Shown here: positions 45,941 through 56,221 of the stretch, piece after piece
How the letters are laid out: the number at the start of each line of letters is the position of its first letter
How positions within the stretch are numbered: position 1 is the first letter of the stretch
Source: Gallionella sp.
GTDB lineage: Bacteria > Pseudomonadota > Gammaproteobacteria > Burkholderiales > Gallionellaceae
NCBI GenBank assembly: GCA_028699065.1
Contig: JAQVVH010000001.1
Span: 287,500-351,499, forward strand
DNA length: 64,000 nt
Direction of reading: 5' to 3'
Notes under the pieces: generated by a model
Seen by the model: the letters and a program-made list of their open reading frames with translations, nothing else
Databases searched by the model: none
Told to the model about the DNA's origin: nothing
Position numbers and translations under genes: made by a program

Positions 45941-47302
45941 TCACTTCCCATAAATGCGGCTGCCACCAGCAAGTTCAAAATTATTCTCGGCAACAACAAA
46001 CATTGAGAGGACCACTCCTAAATATATATACATTGCAACATGCCTTTGGGCCAATCCTGAAGCGATGACAAGCAAAGTTATTAGCGAAATTTTTCTTAAA
46101 TTCGCCTTTGAATATTTATTAGCCATTTGAGTCACTGGAACCCAGAATGCCTTAAAGAAAAGAATGAGACCAAGAATTCCCGTCTCGAATACAATCCTTA
46201 CAAACTGCGAACTAGGATTGAGTATTAGATATGCATTAGATCCACTGTAAATATTACTTACAATAGAAGAAGATCCAAAACCCGATCCAAAAATAACAGG
46301 CAGAATATTGAAGTTTAAAGTTTTATCAATTAGATCATAAATAGGATAAATTGTTCTACCCTGCAATGAGAGGGGCCAAGAAAGCTCACCAATATCATGC
46401 AACTGGTACCACAATGTCGACATAGAATCCATATAAGTTGAAATTCTATCATCGTTAATAGCTAAATAATAAACAGGAAAAATAAAAGCGATTGATAACG
46501 GAATATATCTTATATAACTCGCCACTTTTAAAGACCGAATAATGTAACCAACCGCCAGAATACAGAACAGCACAATAGAGATAACACCAGTGAAGCTCTT
46601 GGTCAACAATAACGCTCCTAGGATGGCGATAACGACGATTTTACTTGGTTTCGCTGTGCCTTCGATATAATGCCGAACATACAGCAATGAAAAAGCAAGG
46701 AGGAGATAAGAAAACGCATGTCTAGGCTCGCCGGCTAATCCATGAAATCGATTTCCCACATTTGTTGACGTCGGATCAAGAATGCTCTTGTATATGATAT
46801 ATATCCCTTTTGAGGTAAAAAAATAATCAATGTATCCAACAATAAGGCATAAAATAAGTAAAAATATAAAAACCCTAAAAAAATAATTAATTGCTGCGTG
46901 GTTCCTCAAGAAATAAGGAGCAATAACTACATAATAAAAAAAATAATAAAGCGCAATTATATACTCTAAAAAAGTGGCAGTAATCGGCCCAAGCGTTGTT
47001 CGTATGTTACTCACTTCACTGTCGTCAACTGCGGCAGCAGATCCAATGTTTCCAAAATAAAGCCCTTGAAAAATCCCAATTAAAAACCCAATAAGTGCAG
47101 CATAAATCCATAAATAATACCAATAATAAAATTGGCGTCGTATATTGAATTTTCCATTAATGAATTTTAATAAAACAAGAATCAGCACAAGCGCTTGAAG
47201 AAATCTGCTTGCGCCAGGCTGAAGACCAAACACTGGAACCGCAAAAAATAGCAATGGTTCCAGAATTACAGACCAAATATAGAGTTTCGTAGCTAAAGGC
47301 AT
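45941..47302 (-). CDS. O-antigen polymerase (Wzy-like)
   Basis: 453 residues, about 11 predicted membrane helices and one large loop near residues 290-370 (DGRISTYMDS region onward), the typical Wzy layout. Little sequence identity is expected in this family; GNRFHGLAGEPRHAFSYLLL is the Wzy-like GEPRHA region. The gene is distinctly AT-rich compared with its neighbours, as usual for horizontally exchanged polymerases. Polymerises lipid-linked repeat units in the periplasm. Confidence 0.82.
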   Translation of the reverse strand: MPLATKLYIWSVILEPLLFFAVPVFGLQPGASRFLQALVLILVLLKFINGKFNIRRQFYYWYYLWIYAALIGFLIGIFQGLYFGNIGSAAAVDDSEVSNIRTTLGPITATFLEYIIALYYFFYYVVIAPYFLRNHAAINYFFRVFIFLLILCLIVGYIDYFFTSKGIYIIYKSILDPTSTNVGNRFHGLAGEPRHAFSYLLLAFSLLYVRHYIEGTAKPSKIVVIAILGALLLTKSFTGVISIVLFCILAVGYIIRSLKVASYIRYIPLSIAFIFPVYYLAINDDRISTYMDSMSTLWYQLHDIGELSWPLSLQGRTIYPIYDLIDKTLNFNILPVIFGSGFGSSSIVSNIYSGSNAYLILNPSSQFVRIVFETGILGLILFFKAFWVPVTQMANKYSKANLRKISLITLLVIASGLAQRHVAMYIYLGVVLSMFVVAENNFELAGGSRIYGK

Positions 47303-47337
47303 GATTTAGCAAAACCACAAAGAATTATCACATCTCC

Positions 47338-48156
47338 CTATCGGAACAGAAAGTTATGAGATCTAAATTCCGCTCGCCCCTCCGCGACAGACCTTACCAT
47401 TTCTGAGTCAACAGCCATCTTCCTCGCATCCGCTGTTTCAGCCGAATATCCCTGTTCAAAAAATTTCTGGAACGTTGCCACAAGATTTGGATTGACAGCG
47501 ACGCCTGAGGGTTGATGCGTTGTCGAGCCGATCTCCACCACCCAGATGAGCTTAGATTTGAGCTGTAATATCTTTGCAGCTCCTTGGAGCATAGCTAATT
47601 CAGCACCTTCAACATCAACCAAAATGAGCGCCCGCTTATCCTGCAATGCTTCACCAAGAATTCTATCCAAGGTCAACACGGGCACTTGGGTAACATAGGA
47701 TTCCGATACACCTGCCCAGCCTTTGATGAGCGATGCCCCCGTACCTCCCCCCCACATCGCGAGCACATCATGTTTTGCGCCAAGTGCCACGGGGAAAACT
47801 TCAGCCCGTTGCGACCAATCATTTTCTTTGATGTTGCGCATCAGATAGTGAAGATTGCGCAAATTGGGTTCAACCGCAATGACACGCTTACCCAAGCTAA
47901 GGGCATGGCAACAGTAATACCCGATGTTTGCGCCGACATTGACGAGGACATCCACCTCTTGCAACAACTCGCGCACCAACCGAGTTTCTTCTGGCTCGAA
48001 ACTTCCTGATGCCATAAGTGGGTTTCCAGCCAACGTGAAGCCCCATGAGGTTTTGATCCCCGGACTGTTGCGGTCAAGCAGGTCTCGGCTATTGCGGTAT
48101 AACTGCGCCGCGCGGGGAAAGTGTTCGACGATATTTTTAAGCGTTTTCTTGATCAT
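47338..48156 (-). CDS. FkbM family methyltransferase
   Basis: 272 residues from ATG 48156 (MIKKTLKNIVEHFPRAAQLY); an in-frame extension to 48273 would overlap the upstream gene. Motif I VDVLVNVGANIGYYCCHAL, RVIAVEPNLRNLHYL, and the FkbM hallmark LILVDVEGAELAMLQGA. Members O-methylate sugars or polyketides. A second FkbM gene precedes it by 75 bp, the two being unlike in sequence, so they probably modify different positions. Confidence 0.88.
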   Translation of the reverse strand: MIKKTLKNIVEHFPRAAQLYRNSRDLLDRNSPGIKTSWGFTLAGNPLMASGSFEPEETRLVRELLQEVDVLVNVGANIGYYCCHALSLGKRVIAVEPNLRNLHYLMRNIKENDWSQRAEVFPVALGAKHDVLAMWGGGTGASLIKGWAGVSESYVTQVPVLTLDRILGEALQDKRALILVDVEGAELAMLQGAAKILQLKSKLIWVVEIGSTTHQPSGVAVNPNLVATFQKFFEQGYSAETADARKMAVDSEMVRSVAEGRAEFRSHNFLFR

Positions 48157-48230
48157 CACGATTCCTGAGATTTTGTTCCCAGCCAAATATTGGCCAGCGA
48201 TGTTATGCAAGGGGTGGTGCGGTGATCTTG

Positions 48231-48938
48231 CTATAGAAGGGCCCACCTCTCCCATATCAAGGGGTAACACCAATCTGGTTTATGTGTCCTAGTCAAAGCA
48301 TCTGTAATTATTTTGTAACGTTGCTCCCAATCCGCCGGATGCGGATGAAACTGGATCAACAGGCACCTCATGCGATTGATTGCCCCAGTTTCAATAAGGC
48401 TCTCAAGCACTTCGTATTCACCGCCTTCGATATTCAGTTTCAAAACTCCGACACCACCGGGACCGGGCTTGATCGCTGCCACTTTATCGAGAGATGTGAG
48501 CACATCTGAAATTGCTCTTACCTCAGCGGTGAGTAACTTCACATCCCCCGAATCTTTAAACTCAGATGTACCATTGTTTAATAAGCTGAACTGAGTGGTG
48601 CGATTGCTAGCACCCAAGGCATGTTCATTCACATTTACGCGAGTATTGAGTTGGTAAAGGGCACGGCATTGCGTAGCGAATTCTGTGACTGGCTCGAATA
48701 TTTCACTTCGGCACCCATAGCGAGTCATGATCCCTGCCGTCCACTCACCTTTATAACCTCCAACATCAAGCACTAGATCACTATCGGATAATGGCAGATC
48801 CCTATAAAGTAGATCGCTCCCTCCCGCACGATAAAAATCACCCAGAGGGCCCATTGCCTGCAGACGCTTTCTCTCGGCACGCGATTGGATTGCTTCAACA
48901 ATGCAGGCGCCGATGTTACTATATCTTAGATTGATCAA
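48231..48938 (-). CDS. FkbM family methyltransferase
   Basis: 235 residues. LVLDVGGYKGEWTAGIMTRY (motif I), IFEPVTEFATQCRALY, and GVLKLNIEGGEYEVLESLIE (the D/N-x-EGxE hallmark with Asn in first place). Predicted sugar O-methyltransferase. The 290 bp upstream (48939-49231) is very AT-rich and holds no gene I can support. Confidence 0.85.
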   Translation of the reverse strand: MINLRYSNIGACIVEAIQSRAERKRLQAMGPLGDFYRAGGSDLLYRDLPLSDSDLVLDVGGYKGEWTAGIMTRYGCRSEIFEPVTEFATQCRALYQLNTRVNVNEHALGASNRTTQFSLLNNGTSEFKDSGDVKLLTAEVRAISDVLTSLDKVAAIKPGPGGVGVLKLNIEGGEYEVLESLIETGAINRMRCLLIQFHPHPADWEQRYKIITDALTRTHKPDWCYPLIWERWALL

Positions 48939-49231
48939 AAGTCACTCCTTAATAATTTTTCAATAGCTATCGCCTTGAAGCCAAGACTTAGATTTACTGC
49001 TCAAGCGGGTACGAGTATCAACATTAGCTGTCTTAATGATCATGTCCAAAACACGTAATAACTGGCTGATGAGAAACAATGGCTCCATTTTTTCCGCACA
49101 AATATCAACTTCTCACTCCAAGTTATTATTCTCATAAATAGTTTTGCTTTTTTTAAAAATCGAAGCAGGAAAATTAACTTATTTATATATACAAGGTTAA
49201 TTTTAAATATAAAATTGTATTATTTATTTTT

Positions 49232-50494
49232 TTATGAGCTAATTTTCATTGAAATTTTCGACACCCATGCCAAATACACAAGCCCAAATACAACAAGACC
49301 TAAAATAGCACCCGAAATACCAATCCACCACACACCAAAAAAGTTTACAAATAACCCAATAAGAGACGATCCTATCTTGACTTTTAATAGCTCATTACTT
49401 CTGATTTCAGACATTAATTTTATAGATATCATTTGCCCTGTTGCAAAAAGCCCACCCGCTAGGACCATCCAAGGAAAATATACTGAGGCACCTTGATAAT
49501 TTTCCGCGACCAGCAATTCAAACATCCACTCTTGCGCTAAAAAAGCGAGCGCAAAGCCCATCAACGTTAACATTAAACTAGCTATTGCTATGCGCCGTAT
49601 CAAGTGATGGACTTTGATATTTCTCGCGGTGTCTTTGGCATCCCCGGATTTTTGATACAGCACAGGGGCAACCAGCGACATCATGAGCCCTACCACCATA
49701 CCTATTGGTGCAAAACCGAGTTGATATACCACTACGTATTGACCCACCTCTGCCGAAGTTTCGAACGTCTGAAGAGCCCATCGATCTGAGGCTTGTTGCA
49801 TCCACGTAAAGACACCAAAAACAGAAAACGGCCAGGAATACATCCATATACACTGAGCCCAGTTTTCATGGCTGTTCGTGATTTTTGATTCAGTATTTAG
49901 ACGCATCAACCGACGCAAGAAAAAGATCTGTGAGACCGTAATCAAGCATGCAGAGAGCAAGTATCCCAACGCCACTGAAATGCTGCTTGCACCCAGCCAT
50001 AAAATAGCACCCACAGCCAGAGCAATTTTAAGCCATGCATCAAGAGCAGAATGCATGGCAACGACTGGTCGTTGGCGGGCTGCATTTTGGATGCCGTTTA
50101 TTGCGCCATTATAACCACTAACAATAGAAAAAGCTAATATAGCCGCAACCAGTCTGATGTAGTGGATTTTGTCTACAAGCACCAGCCAGCCGCTGATTAG
50201 CAACGCAAGCAGTCCTACAATCAGAGTGGCGTAAACAATAAGTTTCCAAGATTTCTTGAGGTAGCCCTGAAGGTCATTTTTCTCTTTGGCGATGGAGTAA
50301 TACCGGCTTATTCCATTAGTTATACCGCCCATCACCACTTGATTAACCAGTCCGGCTATCGTTAAGCTGAGGGCAAGTTCTCCATATTCTATGGGATCCA
50401 AATATTCTGTAAGGATACGCACCAGTGCCAATGCACCAAACACACTGGCCACTTGTCCGACCAGAATCCACCCCGCTTCTTTTAAAACCCTCAC
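49232..50494 (-). CDS. Oligosaccharide flippase (Wzx-like, MATE/MOP fold)
   Basis: 420 residues, GTG start at 50494, about 12 membrane helices. The N-terminal EAGWILVGQVASVFGALALVR and RYYSIAKEKNDLQGYLKKSW patterns are those of polysaccharide biosynthesis exporters. Flips lipid-linked repeat units to the periplasm for the Wzy enzyme encoded downstream. AT-rich. Confidence 0.88.
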   Translation of the reverse strand: MRVLKEAGWILVGQVASVFGALALVRILTEYLDPIEYGELALSLTIAGLVNQVVMGGITNGISRYYSIAKEKNDLQGYLKKSWKLIVYATLIVGLLALLISGWLVLVDKIHYIRLVAAILAFSIVSGYNGAINGIQNAARQRPVVAMHSALDAWLKIALAVGAILWLGASSISVALGYLLSACLITVSQIFFLRRLMRLNTESKITNSHENWAQCIWMYSWPFSVFGVFTWMQQASDRWALQTFETSAEVGQYVVVYQLGFAPIGMVVGLMMSLVAPVLYQKSGDAKDTARNIKVHHLIRRIAIASLMLTLMGFALAFLAQEWMFELLVAENYQGASVYFPWMVLAGGLFATGQMISIKLMSEIRSNELLKVKIGSSLIGLFVNFFGVWWIGISGAILGLVVFGLVYLAWVSKISMKISS

Positions 50495-50576
50495 TAAGCT
50501 TGCCGCAGTGAAATTGACATAGCAATGCCTAGCACAGAATCAAAACCTGTGGGGTTCTAGGACAAGGCGATCATAA

Positions 50577-51602
50577 TTACTTGGCACTAGCATTATCGTA
50601 CCCATAGTATTGAGTGAACCATTCAGTAAATTTTTCCAGCCCATGCGTCAAGGACGTTGATGGCGAAAAACCAAACTCCTCCCGTAGCTGCCTTGTGTCG
50701 GCGAACGTCGAAACCACATCGCCAGCCTGCATTGGAAGCATGTTTTTCTGCGCCGACTTTCCAAGAGCACGCTCAAGCGTCTTGATAAATTCTAGCAACT
50801 CTACCGGCTGATGGTTTCCGATATTGCAAACCCGGAAAGGCGCATAGCTCCTAGAAGGGTCTGGACTGCCCGCATCGAACTGGAGGTCCGGTTTTGCCGG
50901 TTTGTGCAGCACGCGAACTACACCTTCGACAACGTCATCTACGTATGTGAAGTCACGCTGCATCTTGCCATTGTTGAAAACATTAATCGACCTACCCTCA
51001 GCAATAGCTGAGGCAAAAAGAGACGGCGACATATCTGGCCGCCCCCAAGGGCCGTATACCGTAAAAAATCTCAAACAGGTTATCGGAAGGGCGTACAAAT
51101 GACTATATGAATGAGCCATCAATTCCCCGGATTTTTTTGTGGCCGCATAAAGACTAACAGGGTGATCTACATTCTGATCTACTGAATAGGGAATCTTGGA
51201 ATTCGCTCCATACACACTCGAACTGCTGGCAAAAATCAAATGCTCAATTTTGTGGTGGCGACAGCATTCCAGCACATTCAAGAAACCAACCACGTTACTC
51301 TGAACATAAATGTGGGGATTTTTCAGTGAGTGTCGCACTCCTGGCTGAGCCGCCAAATGAATAACTCGCTGAAATTCATGCTCTCTAAAAAGTTTTTCCA
51401 ACTTCGCCTGATCAGTAATATCCAACCTTGCAAAAGTAAAATTTGAATGCGAAGAAAGCTGATCAAGACGATCTTTTTTTAACTGAACGTCATAATAATC
51501 ATTCAGATTATCTACCCCGACTATCTCATTTCCCTCACGAAGTAACCGCGAAGCGGTATGCATTCCTATAAAACCAGCACAACCCGTCACTAATATCTTC
51601 AT
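50577..51602 (-). CDS. UDP-glucuronate 4-epimerase
   Basis: 341 residues from ATG 51602 (MKILVTGCAGFIGMHTASRL). Extended SDR: GxxGxxG at residue 7, DNLNDYYDVQLKKDRL, catalytic SSSVYG and YAATKKSGE, and the TCLRFFTVYGPWGRPDM stretch typical of CapI/GlaE-type UDP-glucuronate 4-epimerases. Makes UDP-galacturonate from the UDP-glucuronate formed by the neighbouring Ugd. 54 bp gap from the ugd stop. Confidence 0.9.
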   Translation of the reverse strand: MKILVTGCAGFIGMHTASRLLREGNEIVGVDNLNDYYDVQLKKDRLDQLSSHSNFTFARLDITDQAKLEKLFREHEFQRVIHLAAQPGVRHSLKNPHIYVQSNVVGFLNVLECCRHHKIEHLIFASSSSVYGANSKIPYSVDQNVDHPVSLYAATKKSGELMAHSYSHLYALPITCLRFFTVYGPWGRPDMSPSLFASAIAEGRSINVFNNGKMQRDFTYVDDVVEGVVRVLHKPAKPDLQFDAGSPDPSRSYAPFRVCNIGNHQPVELLEFIKTLERALGKSAQKNMLPMQAGDVVSTFADTRQLREEFGFSPSTSLTHGLEKFTEWFTQYYGYDNASAK

Positions 51603-51656
51603 TCTCATTCCTTATTATTCACAATTTAATTAGATCACTGACCAATTAATGCGAAA

Positions 51657-52823
51657 TCAGTCATTACCGAATAGATCTCGCGTGTATATCTTGGCTGAAA
51701 CATCGTCTAGCTCCGCGGTTTTGCGGTTGGCAGTAATGACGTCCGATTGCGCCTTAAACTCGGCGAGATTATTCACAACGCGCGAATGGAAGAACCATCC
51801 CTCCTTGAGCACCGGCTCGTAGACGATGACTTCCACGCCCTTGGCCTTGAGGCGTTTCATGATGCCCTGAATACTGGAGGAGCGGAAATTGTCTGAACCG
51901 GCCTTCATCACCAGACGGTAGATGCCGACCACCTTGGGCTTACGCTTGAGGATGTCGAAGGCGACGAAGTCCTTGCGCGTGGTGTTGGCGTCGACAATGG
52001 CCTGAATCAGGTTCTGCGGAACGTCCTGGTAGTTGGCCAGCATTTGCTTGGTGTCCTTGGGCAGACAGTAGCCGCCATAGCCAAAGCTGGGGTTGTTGTA
52101 GTGGTTGCCGATGCGCGGGTCCAGGCTCACGCCTTCGATGATGTGTTTGGTATTCAGGCCGTGGGTAGCCGCGTAGGTATCGAGTTCGTTGAAGTAAGCC
52201 ACGCGCATGGCAAGATAGGTGTTGGCGAAGAGTTTGATGGCTTCGGCTTCGGTGCTGTCGGTGAACAGGGTGGGAATGTTCTGTTTGATGGCACCTTGTT
52301 GCAGGAGTTTGGCGAAGGTTTCGGCCCGGGGACTTTGTTCGCCCACGACAATGCGGGAGGGATGGAGGTTGTCGTAGAGCGCTTTGCCTTCGCGCAGAAA
52401 TTCGGGAGAGAAGATGAGGTTGTCGCAGCCAAACCTGGTGCTGGCTTTTGCGGTATAGCCCACCGGGATGGTGGATTTGATGACCATCACTGCCTTGGGG
52501 TTGATCGCCATGACGTCCTGAATCACGGCTTCAATAGATTTTGTATTGAAGTAGTTGGTTTCCGGGTCGTAATCGGTCGGGGTGGCGATGATAACGTAGT
52601 CGGCACCGGTGTAGGCTTCGAGCTTGTCCAGCGTAGCCCGGAAGTTCAGTGTCTTGTGCTGCAAATAGTCTTCGATCTCGGCATCTTCGATCGGGGATTG
52701 TTTGCGGTTGAGTTTTTCAACCTTGGCGGCGTCAATGTCCAGCGCCACGACTTCGTTGTGCTGGGAGAGCAAAATGGCATTGGACAGGCCTACGTAGCCG
52801 GTGCCGGCAATGGCGATTTTCAT
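51657..52823 (-). CDS. ugd: UDP-glucose 6-dehydrogenase
   Basis: 388 residues from ATG 52823, which overlaps the stop of the upstream gene. NAD site [38 protein letters not shown], and the catalytic Cys in [14 protein letters not shown] at about residue 250. The short Ugd type (about 388 residues). Oxidises UDP-glucose to UDP-glucuronate; the product can feed the UDP-glucuronate epimerase here and also the Arn pathway. Confidence 0.95.
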   Translation of the reverse strand: MKIAIAGTGYVGLSNAILLSQHNEVVALDIDAAKVEKLNRKQSPIEDAEIEDYLQHKTLNFRATLDKLEAYTGADYVIIATPTDYDPETNYFNTKSIEAVIQDVMAINPKAVMVIKSTIPVGYTAKASTRFGCDNLIFSPEFLREGKALYDNLHPSRIVVGEQSPRAETFAKLLQQGAIKQNIPTLFTDSTEAEAIKLFANTYLAMRVAYFNELDTYAATHGLNTKHIIEGVSLDPRIGNHYNNPSFGYGGYCLPKDTKQMLANYQDVPQNLIQAIVDANTTRKDFVAFDILKRKPKVVGIYRLVMKAGSDNFRSSSIQGIMKRLKAKGVEVIVYEPVLKEGWFFHSRVVNNLAEFKAQSDVITANRKTAELDDVSAKIYTRDLFGND

Positions 52824-53977
52824 TTTAGTCTTTCCCACCGAACACGTGGCTCAATCTTCGTGCGATCAATCCCGTTTTTGTAACGCATTACCGACTCCAG
52901 CATCTGCGCCACCACCTCATCCGTCATGTAATGCGGCTTAAGACCGAGGTCGAGCAACCCTGAGTGATTGGCATTGTAGTAATGCTCTTCCATCTCCTTG
53001 CGGGGATTATCGATATTGTTAACCTGCACATCCAGCCCCATGATATTACCAACGTGCTGCACCTTTTCCGCAAGCTGGTTCACGGTGAACTGCTCAGTGA
53101 ACTGATTGAGGATGCGAAGCTCACCCGGCTTCACCGGATTTTCCATCGCCAAGTTCACGCATTGCAATGTATCTTTCAAGTTCAGGTAGCCGCGTGTCTG
53201 CCCGCCTTTGCCATACACAGTGAGTGGCACGCCCGCCACAGCCTGAACCAGGAATCGATTGACCACAGTGCCAAAAATATCGTCGTAATGGAAGTTCGGT
53301 AGAAGTCGATCATCGGCTTCCGATTCTTTTGTGTACAGACCGTACACCGGGCCCTGCATCAAGTCAGTAACGCGCAGGTTGTGGGTGCGCACGTAAAACC
53401 AGATCAGGTCAGTATCCAGCACCTTGGTAGTGTGATACAGGCTGCCAGCCTGGCGCGGAAACAGAAACTTGTCCTTGCGGCCGTTATGCTCGATCTCAAG
53501 CCAACCCTCTTCGATGTCGATGTTCGGGGTGCCATACTCGCCCATGGTCCCCAGTTTGACGATGTGGCATTCAGGCGCATGTTCCATCACAGCCCACAAC
53601 ACATTGAAAGTTGCGCCCAAGTTGTTGTTCAGCGTCAGTTGCGCCTCATTGAAGCCGCGCATGGAGTATGGCGCAGAGGGCTGTTCAGCATAGTGAATGA
53701 CCGTTTCTGGCTGGAACTCTATAAATACCTTGGACAACTGGCGATAATCTGCACAATCGCCGATTACCACTTGGATGCGTTTGCCCGTCAGTGCATGAAA
53801 TAAATCGCAACGATCATGCAGATTAGGATTGGGCATCAATGCTTCTGAACAAGTTTCGCGCGCAATGTTGCGGCGCATGTAGTTGTCCATCACGCAAACC
53901 TCATGGCCTTTGGCGGCCATGTCCATGGCCGTCGGCCAGCCGAGGTAGCCATCGCCACCTAGAATCAGTACGCGCAT
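52820..53977 (-). CDS. UDP-sulfoquinovose synthase (SQD1 family)
   Basis: 385 residues. The whole length follows the SQD1 pattern: [50 protein letters not shown], the active-site Tyr/Lys in [25 protein letters not shown] and [15 protein letters not shown]1 makes UDP-sulfoquinovose from UDP-glucose and sulfite. No SQDG synthase is nearby; placed in a polysaccharide operon (4 bp overlap with ugd, and abutting the dehydratase), it probably supplies sulfoquinovose for the surface glycan. Confidence 0.88.
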   Translation of the reverse strand: MRVLILGGDGYLGWPTAMDMAAKGHEVCVMDNYMRRNIARETCSEALMPNPNLHDRCDLFHALTGKRIQVVIGDCADYRQLSKVFIEFQPETVIHYAEQPSAPYSMRGFNEAQLTLNNNLGATFNVLWAVMEHAPECHIVKLGTMGEYGTPNIDIEEGWLEIEHNGRKDKFLFPRQAGSLYHTTKVLDTDLIWFYVRTHNLRVTDLMQGPVYGLYTKESEADDRLLPNFHYDDIFGTVVNRFLVQAVAGVPLTVYGKGGQTRGYLNLKDTLQCVNLAMENPVKPGELRILNQFTEQFTVNQLAEKVQHVGNIMGLDVQVNNIDNPRKEMEEHYYNANHSGLLDLGLKPHYMTDEVVAQMLESVMRYKNGIDRTKIEPRVRWERLK

Positions 53978-55074
53978 TATTTTTTATCCTCTTTATCGCC
54001 CGGCCAGTAACGGGCTTGTGTTGATTCATCTGGCGTGCCGAGTAGTTTGTAATCTTTAAGCAATTGGCGGATTTGTTCCACGGTAATAGGTTGTTCCTCC
54101 GCTGAAACATAGGGGTTAGTGACAGTTTCAGTCACAAAATCTGGATAATCGTATTGAATGTCGCGATAAATGCCACGGAAGGCAGGCAGCACGCTGAAAT
54201 ATTTCTTCAATTCCAGCGCACGGCGGGTTTCCTCCGGACTCATCAGTTCTTCATATAGTTTTTCACCGGGCTTAGTGCCAATCTCGGTGATTTGAATATC
54301 TTTGGTTGCAAAGCCATACAGCGAGGCAAGTTCTTCGACCATCGCCTTAGCAAGGTCTTCGATACGGACGACCGGCATTTTGGTGATGAAAACTTCCCCC
54401 CCTTTTGCCAACATAGCGGAATCAATGACCAATTTTACGGATTCTTCGATGCTCATGACAAAACGGGTCATATCGCGATGAGTGAGCGTGATGGGACCGC
54501 CTTTGGCAATCTGATTATGGAAAATGGGAATGACAGAACCATTGGAACCCAAGACATTACCGAATCGAGTCGATGCGAAGATCGGCCCTTGGCCGCGCTT
54601 GTTGCTGTTGGCGGCAGTCATCAATCGTTCACCCATGAGCTTGGATGTGCCCATGACATTGGTTGGATTAACCGCCTTGTCTGAGCTCGTGAATATAACC
54701 TTCCCCACCCCATTGGCTTGGGCGGCCGCGATGACATTCTGAACGCCCTGAATATTGGTTTGAACTGCCTGTTCTGGCGAGCGCTCGCACAGGATGACAT
54801 GCTTGAGCGCAGCGCAGTGGAAGACGATATCAACACCAGCCATCTTGCGTGTAAGTTCATCGCGATCACGGATGTCGGCAACAAAAAAGTTAGCACGCGT
54901 GTTTTTCAGGTATTGTTGATCGAGAAAGAAGAGCTGGCTTTCATTGTTGTCGATGCCGATCACTTCAGCGGGCGCGTATTCAGGCAAGCTCAAAAGCTGG
55001 CGGATTAGTTCAGAGCCTACGGTGCCACAGGCACCCGTGACCAGTATGGATTTGTTTTCGAATGTAGATTTCAT
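53977..55074 (-). CDS. UDP-HexNAc 4,6-dehydratase, soluble CapD/WbpM type
   Basis: 365 residues. ILVTGACGTVGSELIRQL, HCAALKHVILCERSP, and the active site SSDKAVNPTNVMGTSKLMGE with Ser, Met and Lys (S-M-K) as in WbpM-like retaining dehydratases rather than the Tyr-Lys of PseB. No N-terminal membrane domain, unlike long WbpM. It should make UDP-4-keto-6-deoxy-GlcNAc, precursor of QuiNAc/FucNAc-type sugars. Its stop abuts the SQD1 start. Confidence 0.82.
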   Translation of the reverse strand: MKSTFENKSILVTGACGTVGSELIRQLLSLPEYAPAEVIGIDNNESQLFFLDQQYLKNTRANFFVADIRDRDELTRKMAGVDIVFHCAALKHVILCERSPEQAVQTNIQGVQNVIAAAQANGVGKVIFTSSDKAVNPTNVMGTSKLMGERLMTAANSNKRGQGPIFASTRFGNVLGSNGSVIPIFHNQIAKGGPITLTHRDMTRFVMSIEESVKLVIDSAMLAKGGEVFITKMPVVRIEDLAKAMVEELASLYGFATKDIQITEIGTKPGEKLYEELMSPEETRRALELKKYFSVLPAFRGIYRDIQYDYPDFVTETVTNPYVSAEEQPITVEQIRQLLKDYKLLGTPDESTQARYWPGDKEDKK

Positions 55075-55083
55075 AGAATTAGC

Positions 55084-56058
55084 TTATTTGTTAAGGAAGT
55101 AAGAGGCGGTTTTGCGCAATCCCTCGTCAAGTTCAACTTGAGCCTGCCAGCCGAGTCTCTTTTTGGCTTTAGTCGTATCGGAAAAATTACGTTTGACATC
55201 ACCCAAACGGGTTTCCGCATTTACGAGCCTGATATCTAGCACTCCGGCAGTATTGAGTGTCGCGACCAGTTTTTCGGCCATTTCCCCAACGGTGGTTTCG
55301 CGGCTGGTTGCGATCTGAAATGCCTCACCACCAATTCCGGGAACGGTGGCAGCCAAAAGCACTGCATCAATCAGATCGTCAATGAAGATGAAGTCGCGGG
55401 TTTGGTGGCCATCCCCGTATATTTCCAGAACATCTCCATCCAACGCTCGCTTGATGAACTTGGCCACGACGCTGGCTTTGTGAACAGAGCCAGGTCCGTA
55501 AACATTCCCGAAGCGCAGCATCACAGTGTCGATACCAAAGGTCCGTTTGTAGGCAGAGCAGTAACCTTCCCCCGCCAGCTTACTTGCGCCGTAAGGTGAA
55601 ACCGGATGGGGGGGCAATTCTTCGTGAATAGGTGGCTCTACCTCGCCTGCCGGAGCACCACTGGAGGCAAAGATGAAGCGTGGAATCTTGTGGATCCGCG
55701 CCGCCTCAAGATAATTGAATGTGCCAAGCACATTGGCCATCATGTCTGCGCGGGGATCTTCGACGGAGGGACCGACACCCGTATTCGCCGCAAAGTGGAC
55801 AATGATGTCGCAGCCTCTGGAAACACCAAGTGCAAGCCGGTCGTCCATGATGTCGCCAACAACCAGCTCAATACCGGCAGGTACGTCTGAGATTGCTTCT
55901 TGTTTGATTTCGCGAAATTGTGCGACCAGCGCCAAATCCTCACGCGTGCCGGTTTTAAGATTATCCACCACACGAATATTATGATTACCTTGCTGGGTAA
56001 GCCTTTTAATAAGCGCGGTGCCGAGAAATCCGCACCCCCCTGTTATCAACCAATTCAT
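55084..56058 (-). CDS. NAD-dependent nucleotide-sugar epimerase/reductase
   Basis: 324 residues, extended SDR: WLITGGCGFLGTALIKRL, VHFAANTGVGPSVEDP, ASSGAPAGE in the Ser strand, YGASKLAGEGYCSAY (YxxxK) and LRFGNVYGPGSVHKASVV. First gene of the polysaccharide operon. It may act on the 4-keto product of the dehydratase, 9 bp downstream, or epimerise UDP-glucose; sequence alone does not decide. Confidence 0.85.
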   Translation of the reverse strand: MNWLITGGCGFLGTALIKRLTQQGNHNIRVVDNLKTGTREDLALVAQFREIKQEAISDVPAGIELVVGDIMDDRLALGVSRGCDIIVHFAANTGVGPSVEDPRADMMANVLGTFNYLEAARIHKIPRFIFASSGAPAGEVEPPIHEELPPHPVSPYGASKLAGEGYCSAYKRTFGIDTVMLRFGNVYGPGSVHKASVVAKFIKRALDGDVLEIYGDGHQTRDFIFIDDLIDAVLLAATVPGIGGEAFQIATSRETTVGEMAEKLVATLNTAGVLDIRLVNAETRLGDVKRNFSDTTKAKKRLGWQAQVELDEGLRKTASYFLNK

Positions 56059-56132
56059 GCGATTCCTTAGTTAAGATAACTCTGTATCAAGCTTAAATAC
56101 TGCTGACTTATCCGTACTATCTTCGGACACCA

Positions 56133-56170
56133 AATAGGATCAAATACACAACCTGAGAGGTTGTCCTATT
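56133..56170. other. Interrupted inverted repeat upstream of the polysaccharide operon
   Basis: ACAACCT-gag-AGGTTGT (56148-56164) is nested in an outer pair AATAGGA (56133) / TCCTATT (56164-56170), about 90 bp upstream of the first operon gene. It could be a structured leader, an operator or the end of a lost element. No T-run suggests a terminator. Confidence 0.4.
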
Positions 56171-56221
56171 AACGGAGCCCTCTTTTTATAGTTTCGGTTT
56201 TTCAAATTTGATAATTGCTTA

